A stretch of DNA of 64,000 bases from Scatolibacter rhodanostii (GTDB lineage: Bacteria > Bacillota > Clostridia > Oscillospirales > Acutalibacteraceae), in NCBI RefSeq assembly GCF_900197595.1, contig NZ_FZLO01000001.1, positions 930,001 through 994,000 of the forward strand, given 5' to 3'. The notes beneath the pieces are model-generated. The model ran no database searches, was not told where the DNA came from, and saw nothing but the letters and a program-made list of their open reading frames with translations. Positions 27,103-35,437 of this stretch are shown piece by piece (the stretch's first letter is position 1; the number at the start of each line of letters is the position of its first letter). Both the position numbers and the translations under genes were made by a program.

Positions 27103-27422
27103 GAATTTTTTTGCGCAGTTTTTAACTTTGAGATTCAGCTAAATTAAAAGCATATATTTTCACCAAAAAAATATAAAATTGTATAAATAAACTATCTATT
27201 CAGCATTTTATACAATTTAATCATTTTTCATGTTTGTTTAAAATATTGGAATCCGTTAATCGCTAAGTAAACTTCATCTAGCTAATAGACTTGGCTATCA
27301 CTCTAATCCTTGATTCTGTAGCAAAAAAAGACCTTGAAAGATTAGAAAAGTAACTTACATTACCTCATTTAATCCTATCAAAGTCTTTAAACTGCAGAAT
27401 TATTTTCAAATTTTATCAATAA
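27103..27422. other. AT-rich intergenic region, no gene
   Basis: No coding signal seen. An imperfect long hairpin lies at 27327-27388 (AAAGACCTTGAAAGATT with AATCCTATCAAAGTCTTT). It has no clear terminator tail and no neighbouring gene it obviously serves. This is the left edge of the accessory island. Confidence 0.4.
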
Positions 27423-27677
27423 TTATTTATCCGCCAAAGGTCTCATCGTGGGGACTTGCGGTTGGGGCATTTTATATGCTTTCATCCCGCTTCGTCCTAT
27501 TCCAAAAGTCTTGATATTACTAAGTTTTTGAAACCTCATATAGTCCATAGAGCTTCGTCCTTTTCCGTCATTTGCCGCGGCAAAAGTTGTAAAAAACTTG
27601 TAGTAAGTTGTAATAGCCACCAAGTTCCCAAACAACCTATTTGCAACTTGATATACAAATAAGTATAACATACGCAT
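27423..27677 (-). CDS. Small doubtful ORF
   Basis: 84 codons with no recognised domain, an N-terminal hydrophobic stretch, and no good RBS before ATG. The region contains a repeated GGACGAAGC motif. It may be chance or the remnant of a mobile-element gene. Confidence 0.2.
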   Translation of the reverse strand: MRMLYLFVYQVANRLFGNLVAITTYYKFFTTFAAANDGKGRSSMDYMRFQKLSNIKTFGIGRSGMKAYKMPQPQVPTMRPLADK

Positions 27678-27740
27678 AACGGAGATTCAAGTCAACCGTT
27701 TTGTATGAACGGTTGATACATTTTATATTAAGGAGGCACT

Positions 27741-27917
27741 ATGCCAGAATATTAATTAGAAATTAAACAAGTTGTGACCTATCCACGCTGCCGGATTTAT
27801 CGGCAACTTATTCAAAGTCTGATGAAAGACCGGAGCATTCGCGTAAAAGGAGGCTCCGGTCTTTTCTATTATCGGATGCCTGCTGGGAAATGCATTTATC
27901 CCGCACGCGAGGCGTGA
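27741..27917 (+). pseudogene. Remnant of a conjugative-element HTH/replication-type gene
   Basis: Behind a good AAGGAGG, ATG at 27741 is followed by a stop at codon 5 (27753), after which the same frame runs LEIKQVVTYPRCRIYRQ...DRSIRVKGGSGLFYY and ends at 27915. From memory this is the N-terminal signature of a protein commonly encoded in clostridial conjugative transposons, normally several hundred residues long. Here it has both a nonsense codon and loss of most of the gene. Confidence 0.55.
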
Positions 27918-28023
27918 CTACGATCCGCATAGGGCTGACCATCCTTTGGGGCACTAATAAGCCGGTCGCAACTTTTGAACTGACACTCTCCCCCTACCGG
28001 GAGAATTCCACAAGGAGGGTTAA

Positions 28024-28566
28024 ATGATGAAAAAGAAAGATCAAATAATTAATATTACTGAAAATCCGCTGTATCATGACACATGGAAATTACTGAAAAA
28101 ATACCGTGATGTGGTTTGGAGTCTGGAACTATCCGTTCAGCAGGTCCGCAGCAAGTTTGAAATCGAGTACGGCAGCTCCATCGAAGAATTTTTAGATTCT
28201 ATCTACCTCGCCGGTGCCGATCTAGCCGGTTCGGAAATCGAACATCATGCCAAGTGCATTGAGCGCAGTTATCAGATGCTGAAACTGCTGGATACGGCCA
28301 TTGATTTGCTCCGCAATAAACATAAAAACGGTGAATCCTATTACTGGCTGTTGCACTACTCTTTTCTCTCTCCTCAGCAGATGCGGAATGTGGAAGAAAT
28401 CATCGAAAAGCTGCGACTTCATATCCGTGACATCTCTTTTCGCACCTACTACCGCAGGCGGAGGGAAGCCATCGATGCCTTGAGTTCTGTCCTGTGGGGC
28501 TACACTTCCAAGGATAGCATGGAGATTTTGGAGCAGTTTTTCCCTGTTGATAGGGGTAGCAAATAA
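28024..28566 (+). CDS. Conjugative-element-associated helical protein
   Basis: 180 residues, mostly alpha-helical, with a C-terminal section (SPQQMRNVEEIIEKL, then FRTYYRRRREAIDALSSVLWG) that looks like a sigma-factor/ArpU-type HTH with a basic patch. I recall similar proteins beside conjugation genes of clostridial integrative elements, so a DNA-binding regulator is likely but unproven. GGAGGG precedes ATG at 28024. GC content is visibly higher than in core genes. The reading frame is intact even though its neighbours are wrecked. Confidence 0.6.
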   Translation: MMKKKDQIINITENPLYHDTWKLLKKYRDVVWSLELSVQQVRSKFEIEYGSSIEEFLDSIYLAGADLAGSEIEHHAKCIERSYQMLKLLDTAIDLLRNKHKNGESYYWLLHYSFLSPQQMRNVEEIIEKLRLHIRDISFRTYYRRRREAIDALSSVLWGYTSKDSMEILEQFFPVDRGSK

Positions 28567-28732
28567 TTAGCGCAAGGCAGGAATGAAATTGGCACGGTTT
28601 TTCTCTTTCGGCGTAAATCCTTATGTGTTAAACTGAATACGCTCAAATTTATACCCAAAACCGAATACGGGCGGCAAGCCGGCACTTTTTTAAGCAGGGT
28701 GCTTTTTTTCTGCCCCAAAGGCTAACGACCTG

Positions 28733-28766
28733 AAAGACCATACCCTCATTGGATGTGGTCTTTTTC
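28733..28766 (+). terminator. Terminator-like hairpin in the element remnant
   Basis: Stem AAAGACCATA with TGTGGTCTTT and a short T-run, 166 bp after the stop of the 28024-28566 gene. Confidence 0.55.
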
Positions 28767-28801
28767 ATTTCTTTGAGCAAAAAATACAGAAGGTGTGCAA
28801 A

Positions 28802-29042
28802 TTGAAAAAAATGATGTTTCCCAAATCCCAGAAGCAGTCGGAACCTAAGATTCGGCTACGCCCCCATTCCTATCGGCAGGATTGCTTATACCGCTTCTCT
28901 ATGCATGATGTTCTGCCAGCCGGCTTTTGCTGCCACCGATGTCTGGATCAAGGCCAAAGAAGTCATGCAGGATGTCTACAACCAAATTCTGTTGATTTCA
29001 ACGGAGCCGATTTTTCGGCTATTGTTCACACAAAGAGTGTGA
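28802..29042 (+). pseudogene. Frameshifted, truncated conjugation pilin-like gene
   Basis: The start frame gives a basic N-terminus (KKMMFPKSQKQ). After a frameshift near 28885-28899 the reading moves to LCMMFCQPAFAATDVWIKA, which is a signal peptide with an AFA cleavage site, followed by VMQDVYNQILLIST. This matches my memory of the small hydrophobic VirB2/TrbC-like proteins of clostridial conjugative transposons. The TM part is missing: the frame ends at 29040 after unrelated sequence. Not functional. Confidence 0.5.
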
Positions 29043-29322
29043 ATCGTGGCCATCCTCGCTATATAAATAGGAAAATCCCTAAAAAAATCAGTAGAAAAGT
29101 GGCCCTACGGGCGCAATTATCCTACTGACATTTGACTACAAACGAAACGACGTGTGCAATGCGAGTTTTGTCCCTGTACTATCTCAAAAAATAATAGATT
29201 CCAAGGAGCCACGCACAAAAATCAAATACAGTTTAACATTATCACTACATATAGTATTTTTCAATTATTCCATCACCAACCATATGCGTATAAAATATAG
29301 GTATATGATAATCTAATTGCAT

Positions 29323-30612
29323 TTATTTCAACATATACTTTCTGTTTTTACTGTTTCCAACTGGTATAAGGGCCCCTTGCTCTACTAGTTTTTTTAGTAT
29401 ACGCCCAGACATAGTTTGAGATACTTTCAAAAGCTCCTCCACATCTTTTCGTGTGACTTCTGTTTTGTTCTCGACCAACCCAATTACAGCCTGTTCCTGC
29501 TCTGACAATAAACCTCTTTCTTGTAATATATTTTTATTAGGAAGCGTAATTTTAAAGGCATTTTCAGAGATTTCAAACTTAGGCTGTAGAGGAAAACTCT
29601 GGTAGCTTTTTAAAATCTTTGGGATTCCCGTTCCATATGCCTCTATCAGTGTAAGCCGATAGAAAATGTGTGCAAGATTTTCATTGCGAGTTATAGAAAC
29701 GCCAAGCATGATATCATCAGCCGAAATACCTCTGACGAGCCCACCCACTGATATAAATTCGATTCTATCATCAAATATACTAATCAATGTGCTCGCACTA
29801 TAGGAATAATCCCGGTGGACTAAAGAATTCAGCAACGCTTCTCTTAATGCATCTTCCGGATAATCCCTCTTGTCTATCCGGTGAAGCCCTTCAAATTCTG
29901 CCCGAGTGCGATTGTACTTGGAAATGTATTCGTATACCTCGTTCAGCTGCTGCAACAGTGAACCATTGAATTCACGCCGATCCTTAAATACCGATTTGTC
30001 AGTTCCTTCAAATACGGCTGCCTTGACGGTATGCACACACTGATCGGAAAGCAGATAAGCCAGGTTTGTATAGATTCCATCTGCATTAACAAGTTTCAAT
30101 GTTTTGTATTGTGCCATGCCAAAAGGAACTTTTCGAGAAGAGAATTCCCTTTGAGCAGCCTCGAAGGTGATTTCTTGATTTAGAGAACGCATATCCTCGT
30201 AGCTGTCTCCATCTGTCTCCTTAATCATTTTTCGAATGGCACTTTCCGATGCCGGTACCGTGGAAGCGCCCTGGCGAACAAATACGCCTTCAGGACGCAG
30301 CCCTTTTCCTATCAGATAATAGGGACTCTCTGTCCCTCTTTGTACTATAATTTTAATAATTCTCTTATTCTCCAACTCTTCTGTCTCGTATGAAGTAAAC
30401 AGGGCAATATCCGGTTTGACTGAATCACGTATCATATTGGATAATTTTAAAATTTCATTATCTGTATTCTCTATTCCAACGATCTCTCCAGAATCTTCAA
30501 TCCCAACATAAACAATTCCTCCATCTGTATTGGCAAAGGCTATTACTGTTTTACGAATATCATCGACCACCTGTCGCTTTAATTCCAGATTTAATCCTTC
30601 TATAAACCTCAT
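29323..30612 (-). CDS. AlbA_2/Schlafen-type ATP-binding transcriptional regulator
   Basis: 429 residues. The N-terminal AlbA_2 (Schlafen AAA-like) domain reads ELKRQVVDDIRKTVIAFANTDGGIVYVGIEDSG. The middle holds the HATPase-like region typical of this family (REALLNSLVHRDYSY, IEFISVGGLV, ENLAHIFYRL). The C-terminal winged helix (about 370-425, VENKTEVTRKDVEELLKVSQ) binds DNA. Proteins of this kind are accessory-genome regulators, often in defence islands or mobile elements. ATG at 30612 follows AAGGAGG. Direct and inverted TTAGAATGTG motifs around its own promoter suggest autoregulation. Confidence 0.85.
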   Translation of the reverse strand: MRFIEGLNLELKRQVVDDIRKTVIAFANTDGGIVYVGIEDSGEIVGIENTDNEILKLSNMIRDSVKPDIALFTSYETEELENKRIIKIIVQRGTESPYYLIGKGLRPEGVFVRQGASTVPASESAIRKMIKETDGDSYEDMRSLNQEITFEAAQREFSSRKVPFGMAQYKTLKLVNADGIYTNLAYLLSDQCVHTVKAAVFEGTDKSVFKDRREFNGSLLQQLNEVYEYISKYNRTRAEFEGLHRIDKRDYPEDALREALLNSLVHRDYSYSASTLISIFDDRIEFISVGGLVRGISADDIMLGVSITRNENLAHIFYRLTLIEAYGTGIPKILKSYQSFPLQPKFEISENAFKITLPNKNILQERGLLSEQEQAVIGLVENKTEVTRKDVEELLKVSQTMSGRILKKLVEQGALIPVGNSKNRKYMLK

Positions 30613-30630
30613 ATTCAGACCTCCTTTTTC

Positions 30631-30682
30631 CTAACACACATTCTAACACATTCTAACCATTCTCGTCAACGAAATGTGTTAG
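30631..30682 (-). promoter_or_regulatory. Promoter and repeated operator of the AlbA_2 gene
   Basis: Minus strand: -35 TTGACG and -10 TAGAAT (18-bp spacer). CTAACACATT (plus 30643-30652) is inverted at 30673-30682, and a further CTAACACACA copy lies at 30631-30640. The copies bracket the promoter, as for a self-repressor. Confidence 0.55.
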
Positions 30683-30793
30683 CATTTTTCGACCACATTT
30701 GTCAGTCAAATGCAGATTATTCTTTCACAATTACTGCAAACCCACGCGCCAGCACAACATGATGTGCTTTATATCTTGATATCCCTCTTTGTA

Positions 30794-30845
30794 TAGCGGT
30801 ATACTTCCAAGGATAGTATAGATGTACTAGAATAGTTTTTCCCCA
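30794..30845 (+). repeat. Degenerate copy of the 3' end of the 28024-28566 gene
   Basis: 52 bp align without gaps to 28495-28546 at about 70 percent identity, including the exact run ACTTCCAAGGATAG and AGTTTTTCCC. The rest of the gene is absent here. A second, older copy of the element therefore once lay to the right of the AlbA_2 gene. Confidence 0.6.
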
Positions 30846-30890
30846 AGAACAGCACTCCATAATACTTAAGTTTTGTCAACTCTTCTTTAT

Positions 30891-30935
30891 TTACAATCGT
30901 ACTTCATAAATTTCAAACTTGAAGTACGATTGTAA
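30891..30935. repeat. Perfect 16-bp inverted repeat upstream of the integrase
   Basis: TTACAATCGTACTTCA (30891-30906) and its exact complement (30920-30935) with a 13-bp centre, 167 bp ahead of the integrase start. No T-run, so it is not an obvious terminator. Possible integrase/excisionase arm site, operator or attachment-region structure. Confidence 0.6.
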
Positions 30936-31101
30936 TTTCATTTAAAACAGCTTTAGAAATTAAACTTGTAAATACAAACTTTTCGCCACTATTTGCAGAA
31001 AAAATATATATTCATACTATTTTATTTACAAGCTAATGTACAAATTTATTTCTCATTGACAACACTATATATAATTTATTTACTCTAAGGAGGTCCAAGA
31101 A

Positions 31102-32520
31102 ATGGCAAAAATTAGAAAAGACCACGAAGGTCACATTCTTCAAAAAGGTGAGTGTCAACGCAAAGACGGAAGTTATGTCTACTTCTATACGTGTAACGGG
31201 AAACGTAAATATCTCTATGACACGGATTTGTTATGTTTAAGAACTAAGGAAAATAAGATTACAAAAGATATCAAGGATGCCATTAAAGAGCACCCCGTAA
31301 TAGGTAAAGGCAGAAAAGACCGCAAAGGTCGCAATCTTCATAAAGGTGAGTGCCAACGTAAAGATGGATATTATGTCTACTTCTATACGTGTAACGGAAA
31401 ACGCAAATATGTCTATGACAAGGATTTGGCGAGTTTGAGAATTAAAGAAAAACAAATAATAAAAGATTTAGAAGATGGAATTCGAACACAAGAGAGCATG
31501 GGTATCACCTTGAATGATATGTTCCATACTTACATGCAAACAAAAACAAGCCTGAAAGAATCAACCCGTGCCAATTATATGTATCTATGGCAGCAGTACA
31601 TCCAACATGCTCCTTTCGCAAATTGTCCGCTTCCATCAATCCGCAAAAGCGATATTCTGCTTTTTTATTCTAAGCTATTAGAAACCGGGTTTGCTATCAA
31701 TTCGCTTGAAGGCATAAACAATTTAATTCACCCCACCCTTGAATTAGCAGTTGATGATGATTTAATTCGAAAAAATCCAAGCCAAGGTGTATACCACAGC
31801 TTTAGTAGAAATAATACAACTCCTCCTCGTATTGCACTCACACTTGATCAGGAGCAAAAATTTTTAGAATTTATAAAAGGAAGCCCCACTTATAGACATT
31901 GGCTACCCGTTTTTGTTACACTTCTTGGTACTGGCATGAGAGTATCCGAATGTACTGGCCTTACCTGGAGTGATGTGGATTTTGAAGCAAACACGCTATC
32001 CGTCAACCACAGCTTGATTTATCGAGTCATTGATGGACATGCAGGCTTTCATATTTCTACTCCTAAAACTAAAAACAGCACTCGTATTATACCTTTAATT
32101 CCTAAAGTTGCAAAAGCTCTTCATTTATTACATGAAGAACTCAGCCGTGTATCCACTGATTCCGAACTTTCTTTAGCAGGGTATCATGGGTTTGTTTTCC
32201 GAAACCGTTTCGGCTCGTTCCTTGGAGCACATGCAATCAATCGGGCAATTGACCCAATCTGCAAGGAAATTAATTTAGAGGAAACCGAGCAAGCAAAAAC
32301 GGAGAAGCGAAAACCTCGGCTACTGCCACATTTCAGTGTTCATAATCTCCGGCATACATTTTGTACAAGACTATGTGAAACCACCACGGATATAGCTGTT
32401 ATTCAACAAATCATGGGGCATGCGGATATTGCGACAACACTTGAACAATATAATCATGTCTCACAGGAACATATTAAAATTATCATGGGGAATATAATCA
32501 ACGATCTATCCCTCATGTAA
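31102..32520 (+). CDS. Tyrosine recombinase/integrase with duplicated N-terminal domain
   Basis: 472 residues, about 65 longer than Tn916-type Int. The small arm-DNA-binding domain occurs twice in tandem (residues 3-61 and 69-127, both containing KGECQRKDG and FYTCNGKRKY). The SAM-like core-binding domain is about 137-230 and the catalytic domain about 240-460. Catalytic residues visible: R280 (GTGMRVSE), K322 or K324, H414 and R417 (HNLRHTF), H440 (MGHADI) and Tyr450. The active site is complete. RBS AAGGAGG before ATG at 31102. It probably moved the element whose remains lie on the left; whether it also mobilises the defence operon on the right is open. Confidence 0.92.
   Translation: MAKIRKDHEGHILQKGECQRKDGSYVYFYTCNGKRKYLYDTDLLCLRTKENKITKDIKDAIKEHPVIGKGRKDRKGRNLHKGECQRKDGYYVYFYTCNGKRKYVYDKDLASLRIKEKQIIKDLEDGIRTQESMGITLNDMFHTYMQTKTSLKESTRANYMYLWQQYIQHAPFANCPLPSIRKSDILLFYSKLLETGFAINSLEGINNLIHPTLELAVDDDLIRKNPSQGVYHSFSRNNTTPPRIALTLDQEQKFLEFIKGSPTYRHWLPVFVTLLGTGMRVSECTGLTWSDVDFEANTLSVNHSLIYRVIDGHAGFHISTPKTKNSTRIIPLIPKVAKALHLLHEELSRVSTDSELSLAGYHGFVFRNRFGSFLGAHAINRAIDPICKEINLEETEQAKTEKRKPRLLPHFSVHNLRHTFCTRLCETTTDIAVIQQIMGHADIATTLEQYNHVSQEHIKIIMGNIINDLSLM
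31108..31482 (+). repeat. Tandem 198-bp duplication inside the integrase gene
   Basis: Coding copies 31108-31284 and 31306-31482 are shifted by 198 bp (66 codons) and share long identical runs such as TATGTCTACTTCTATACGTG. The DNA-level similarity points to a fairly recent in-frame duplication. Confidence 0.8.
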
Positions 32521-33034
32521 GATTTGTTCCTTACAACGAAGCAACCAGTCAAAGCAGCTACTATATATTTTCTTTTTCTATTACAATCTGCAGATATCTG
32601 TGCTTACTAAGTGAGGCCAACATTTAAAGCTGTTTTACCGTAAACTTATGTAAAATCACAGAATCATTCTGATATCATAGCCAGATGACTACCGGCTACC
32701 TAACAGCTAAAATACAATTTGCAAAAAAATCTTGACACTATCAAATCACCCTGTCCAGTTTCGAATTGACAGGGGCAGCTAACCTTTTTGTTCTTTATAT
32801 TGGCCTCTTCACAGAGCCTGTGGTTTTGTCATATTAAAGCAGAAAAAAGCGCAAAGGCATCTCGCCCTTGCGTACTGATTTTTTTACTCTCTCTTAATCT
32901 GTACTTTTTTCACTCATCTTTCCGCTGCAACAGGACAATGGACTCGCAGTGTCTTGTTCGGCCAATAATAATGCGTTGTAAAGCTGGTTGTGCCTTTGAG
33001 TAACAATACCTCTAATAATAAGCCTATTCAATAT
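32521..33034. other. Gap between integrase and defence operon: decayed sequence
   Basis: No intact gene. The stretch 32880-33003 on the minus strand has short coding-like fragments in two frames ending before the terminator at 32843-32872, so it looks like a ruined gene tail from the mobile element. An inverted repeat (CCTGTC...GACAGG) lies near 32750-32776. This is where an attachment site would be expected, but none could be identified. Confidence 0.4.
32843..32872 (-). terminator. Terminator candidate at the end of the defence operon
   Basis: Minus strand stem CGCAAGG...CCTTTGCG (one bulge) followed by C and six T, about 160 bp past the last gene of the operon. Confidence 0.6.
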
Positions 33035-33661
33035 TCAAAAGTTTTCTTTATAGTCAAATTGTATTCGATGCGATGTCTGCTCGGAGCATACCCAAATATA
33101 TTCACTATTAACAACATCACGAATAAGATGCATATTTCCAATGGGCTTTGATTTACAAAACGGGCATTTTTTTGACTTCACTAGAAATACTTTCCCGTCA
33201 ATATTTTTGTAAACTTTTCCAACACTTCTTATGTTACTTTTAACTTCATCGAATTTAAATTGGTTTATTATCGTATTAACCATATCTTTCTTGGAAACAA
33301 ATTCAATAAACTTCCCGTTTCTTTTTAACTTAAAAATATGTACTAAGTCTATTGTAAATGCTACAATTAAAAGAAATGCACCAATAGCACATAAAAGTAA
33401 CACCCCTAATAAAATTAAATGTACGTTTAATTGCAAGTCGATACTTTGACTAGATGACAAATACCTTCCTAACCCCGATGCTATAAGTGCAAGTATTCCA
33501 CCAATCATTGCCTCTACTATCTTTTCGATTAGTATTTTTTTAATAGAAATTTCTTCTTTTTCTACAAGTGTATCTTTGTAATATTGTTCACCTGAGTTTA
33601 GAACAACTGTAGTGCTTTTATCATAGATTGTGCCATTATTATCTCCGTTAATATCTCTCAT
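33035..33661 (-). CDS. Two-TM protein with C-terminal Cys motif, last gene of the defence operon
   Basis: 208 residues; not recognised. The N-terminus (residues 1-24) is polar with an INGDNNGTIYDKSTTVV segment. A charged helix follows, then two TM helices (about 48-66 and 80-107). The cytosolic C-terminal 100 residues contain CPFC (166-169) and a further Cys192 and His198, possibly a small metal site. It begins 33 bp after the HerA gene with its own AAGGAAG RBS, so it is part of the operon. Membrane-anchored effectors are common in defence systems, but neither toxicity nor partnership is visible in the sequence. Confidence 0.7.
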   Translation of the reverse strand: MRDINGDNNGTIYDKSTTVVLNSGEQYYKDTLVEKEEISIKKILIEKIVEAMIGGILALIASGLGRYLSSSQSIDLQLNVHLILLGVLLLCAIGAFLLIVAFTIDLVHIFKLKRNGKFIEFVSKKDMVNTIINQFKFDEVKSNIRSVGKVYKNIDGKVFLVKSKKCPFCKSKPIGNMHLIRDVVNSEYIWVCSEQTSHRIQFDYKENF

Positions 33662-33694
33662 GTAATCTTCCTTAAAATATACTCTTCATTTGCT

Positions 33695-35437
33695 CTATAA
33701 CCTGCTTTGCTTACGCAAAAATTCAACTGCTTGTTGTACAGCATCATTATCTGGTTTGAATTGATCCCAATCATCCCAAAAGTCTTTTGTAGCACTTACT
33801 GGCCTGTGACTCACTTCAGGTTTATCAAGTAAAATCTTACTTGGGAGAAGAATTGCATCTCCTACTATTAAAGCTTCCCCCACATCCAGTAACGGCAAGA
33901 AATCAATTGTACTTTTCAGAGAATCCGGCAATAGATTCTTTATTACCCCCTTATCCCTTTCATTTGTTAAGCGAAGAACAACAAAATTACTACACTGACT
34001 TAGAATTGTCTTACTAACATCTGATGGGCGTTGGCTTACAGGCAATAAAGAAACGCCATACTTTCTGCCCTCTTTTGCTATACGCTCAAAATTATATAAT
34101 GCTTGCTTTTGTACTGAATCTGCTTCATCTTTAGTTGGTAAATATAGATGTGCTTCATCACAAACAAGCGTAAATGGTGTCCTTTTATCTGCCTCCATCC
34201 AAAATTGGACATCATATAGTAATCTTGCTAATGTTCCTGTTACAACCGGCAGAACATCTGATGGAACTTCTGAAAAATCGACTATTTTAATTCCTTTTTG
34301 AGAATCATTATAACCTAAAAGATTACATAACATTTCGGCAAGCCAAGTATAGTTTCTTGTACCAACATGTGGTTGGAACATAAACCCATACGTTTTATCT
34401 GCGATCTTGGTTTCCAATCGAGAAATAAATCGTGTTAATTTGCCTTCCCAATCACCTTTTACTGGAGCATTATTTTTTCCAACCCCTTTTCGAGTATCAT
34501 CATCTTGTAGTTTTTCTATAAGCGATTTCATATCGAAAGGAATTGGCGAATCAACCGTAAACGTCTTGGCGATATCATGCTTATTTTCTTTACTCAAAGT
34601 TTCCAATTTTAAATCACGAATGTGCAAAGTAAAACGAGATGCTTGATTGGGAGCATTTGAATCGCTCCGATCAAGTATCATTGACAACATTTCTTCTCTG
34701 TTTAATAGCCAGTAGGGTAAAAATAATATGTTCTTTTGATTTTTCTCCAGATCACCTGGTCCAGCAATTTTATAAGATTCCGCTATCTTATCTTTCCCTT
34801 CGGTCAAGGAGCCATATTCTCCGTGCATATCAAGTACGATAATATTGGCATATTTTAACTCGCTTGCCTTTTCCAAGATATTGGCTACGCACCAACTTTT
34901 TCCGGAACCCGTGCTTCCCAAAATTGCTGCATGTCTTTGAAAAAATTTGTTACCATCAAGTACCGCTTTAGCATTGTTATCCATCATAAAGGTGCCAAGT
35001 TTTAATTGTTTTTCAGATTGAATTGAATTGCTGAGCAAGTTCATAAAACTTTGCAAATTGGCTCCTGAAATGCAATAACATTTGCTTTCAATCTGTGGAA
35101 ATAGATCTACGCCTCTCTTGAAAATATTCTTTTGTTCTCCTAATACCATATGATAAGTTCCGATTATATTAACTTTAACATAATCTGCAGAAGATACCAT
35201 GATATCAGTTTCCTCCGTGGTTTCATCTTCAAAATCTTCTATATACTTTCTTGTTACTTTGTCAATTAACGAAATGAGTAGCTGATGTTTCTTTCCTGTT
35301 TCAATAGCAACCAAATTACCCACACTAATCTGACCCATAATATTAGAGTTTTCTATTTCAACAATAATTTGTGCTGTATCAACATAAGTAACACTACCCA
35401 ATAATTCATTTTCAGCGAATGATATTTGACTACTCAT
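33695..35437 (-). CDS. HerA-type hexameric ATPase/translocase
   Basis: 580 residues. An N-terminal HAS-barrel-like domain (1-130) precedes the HerA/FtsK-type motor: Walker A GSTGSGKS at 174-181, Walker B TLVCDEAH at 423-430, and the sensor/arginine region SQRPSDV at 468-474. HerA homologues form hexamers that pump DNA. Those paired with SIR2 form a known anti-phage complex that depletes NAD+. The start ATG overlaps the SIR2 stop (TAATG) and has a strong AAGGAGG, fixing a 1:1 genetic pairing. Confidence 0.93.
   Translation of the reverse strand: MSSQISFAENELLGSVTYVDTAQIIVEIENSNIMGQISVGNLVAIETGKKHQLLISLIDKVTRKYIEDFEDETTEETDIMVSSADYVKVNIIGTYHMVLGEQKNIFKRGVDLFPQIESKCYCISGANLQSFMNLLSNSIQSEKQLKLGTFMMDNNAKAVLDGNKFFQRHAAILGSTGSGKSWCVANILEKASELKYANIIVLDMHGEYGSLTEGKDKIAESYKIAGPGDLEKNQKNILFLPYWLLNREEMLSMILDRSDSNAPNQASRFTLHIRDLKLETLSKENKHDIAKTFTVDSPIPFDMKSLIEKLQDDDTRKGVGKNNAPVKGDWEGKLTRFISRLETKIADKTYGFMFQPHVGTRNYTWLAEMLCNLLGYNDSQKGIKIVDFSEVPSDVLPVVTGTLARLLYDVQFWMEADKRTPFTLVCDEAHLYLPTKDEADSVQKQALYNFERIAKEGRKYGVSLLPVSQRPSDVSKTILSQCSNFVVLRLTNERDKGVIKNLLPDSLKSTIDFLPLLDVGEALIVGDAILLPSKILLDKPEVSHRPVSATKDFWDDWDQFKPDNDAVQQAVEFLRKQSRL

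Noticed and set aside
27828-27861. GACCGGAGC...GCTCCGGTC hairpin followed by TTTTC as a terminator
   Set aside because: It lies inside the frame of the conjugative-element remnant, where the bases are explained by the conserved coding sequence DRSIR-KGGSGLF.
32788-33003. 71-codon plus-strand frame between integrase and defence operon
   Set aside because: No RBS or domain, and it covers a terminator hairpin. The minus strand shows equally broken coding-like fragments, so decayed sequence is more likely.
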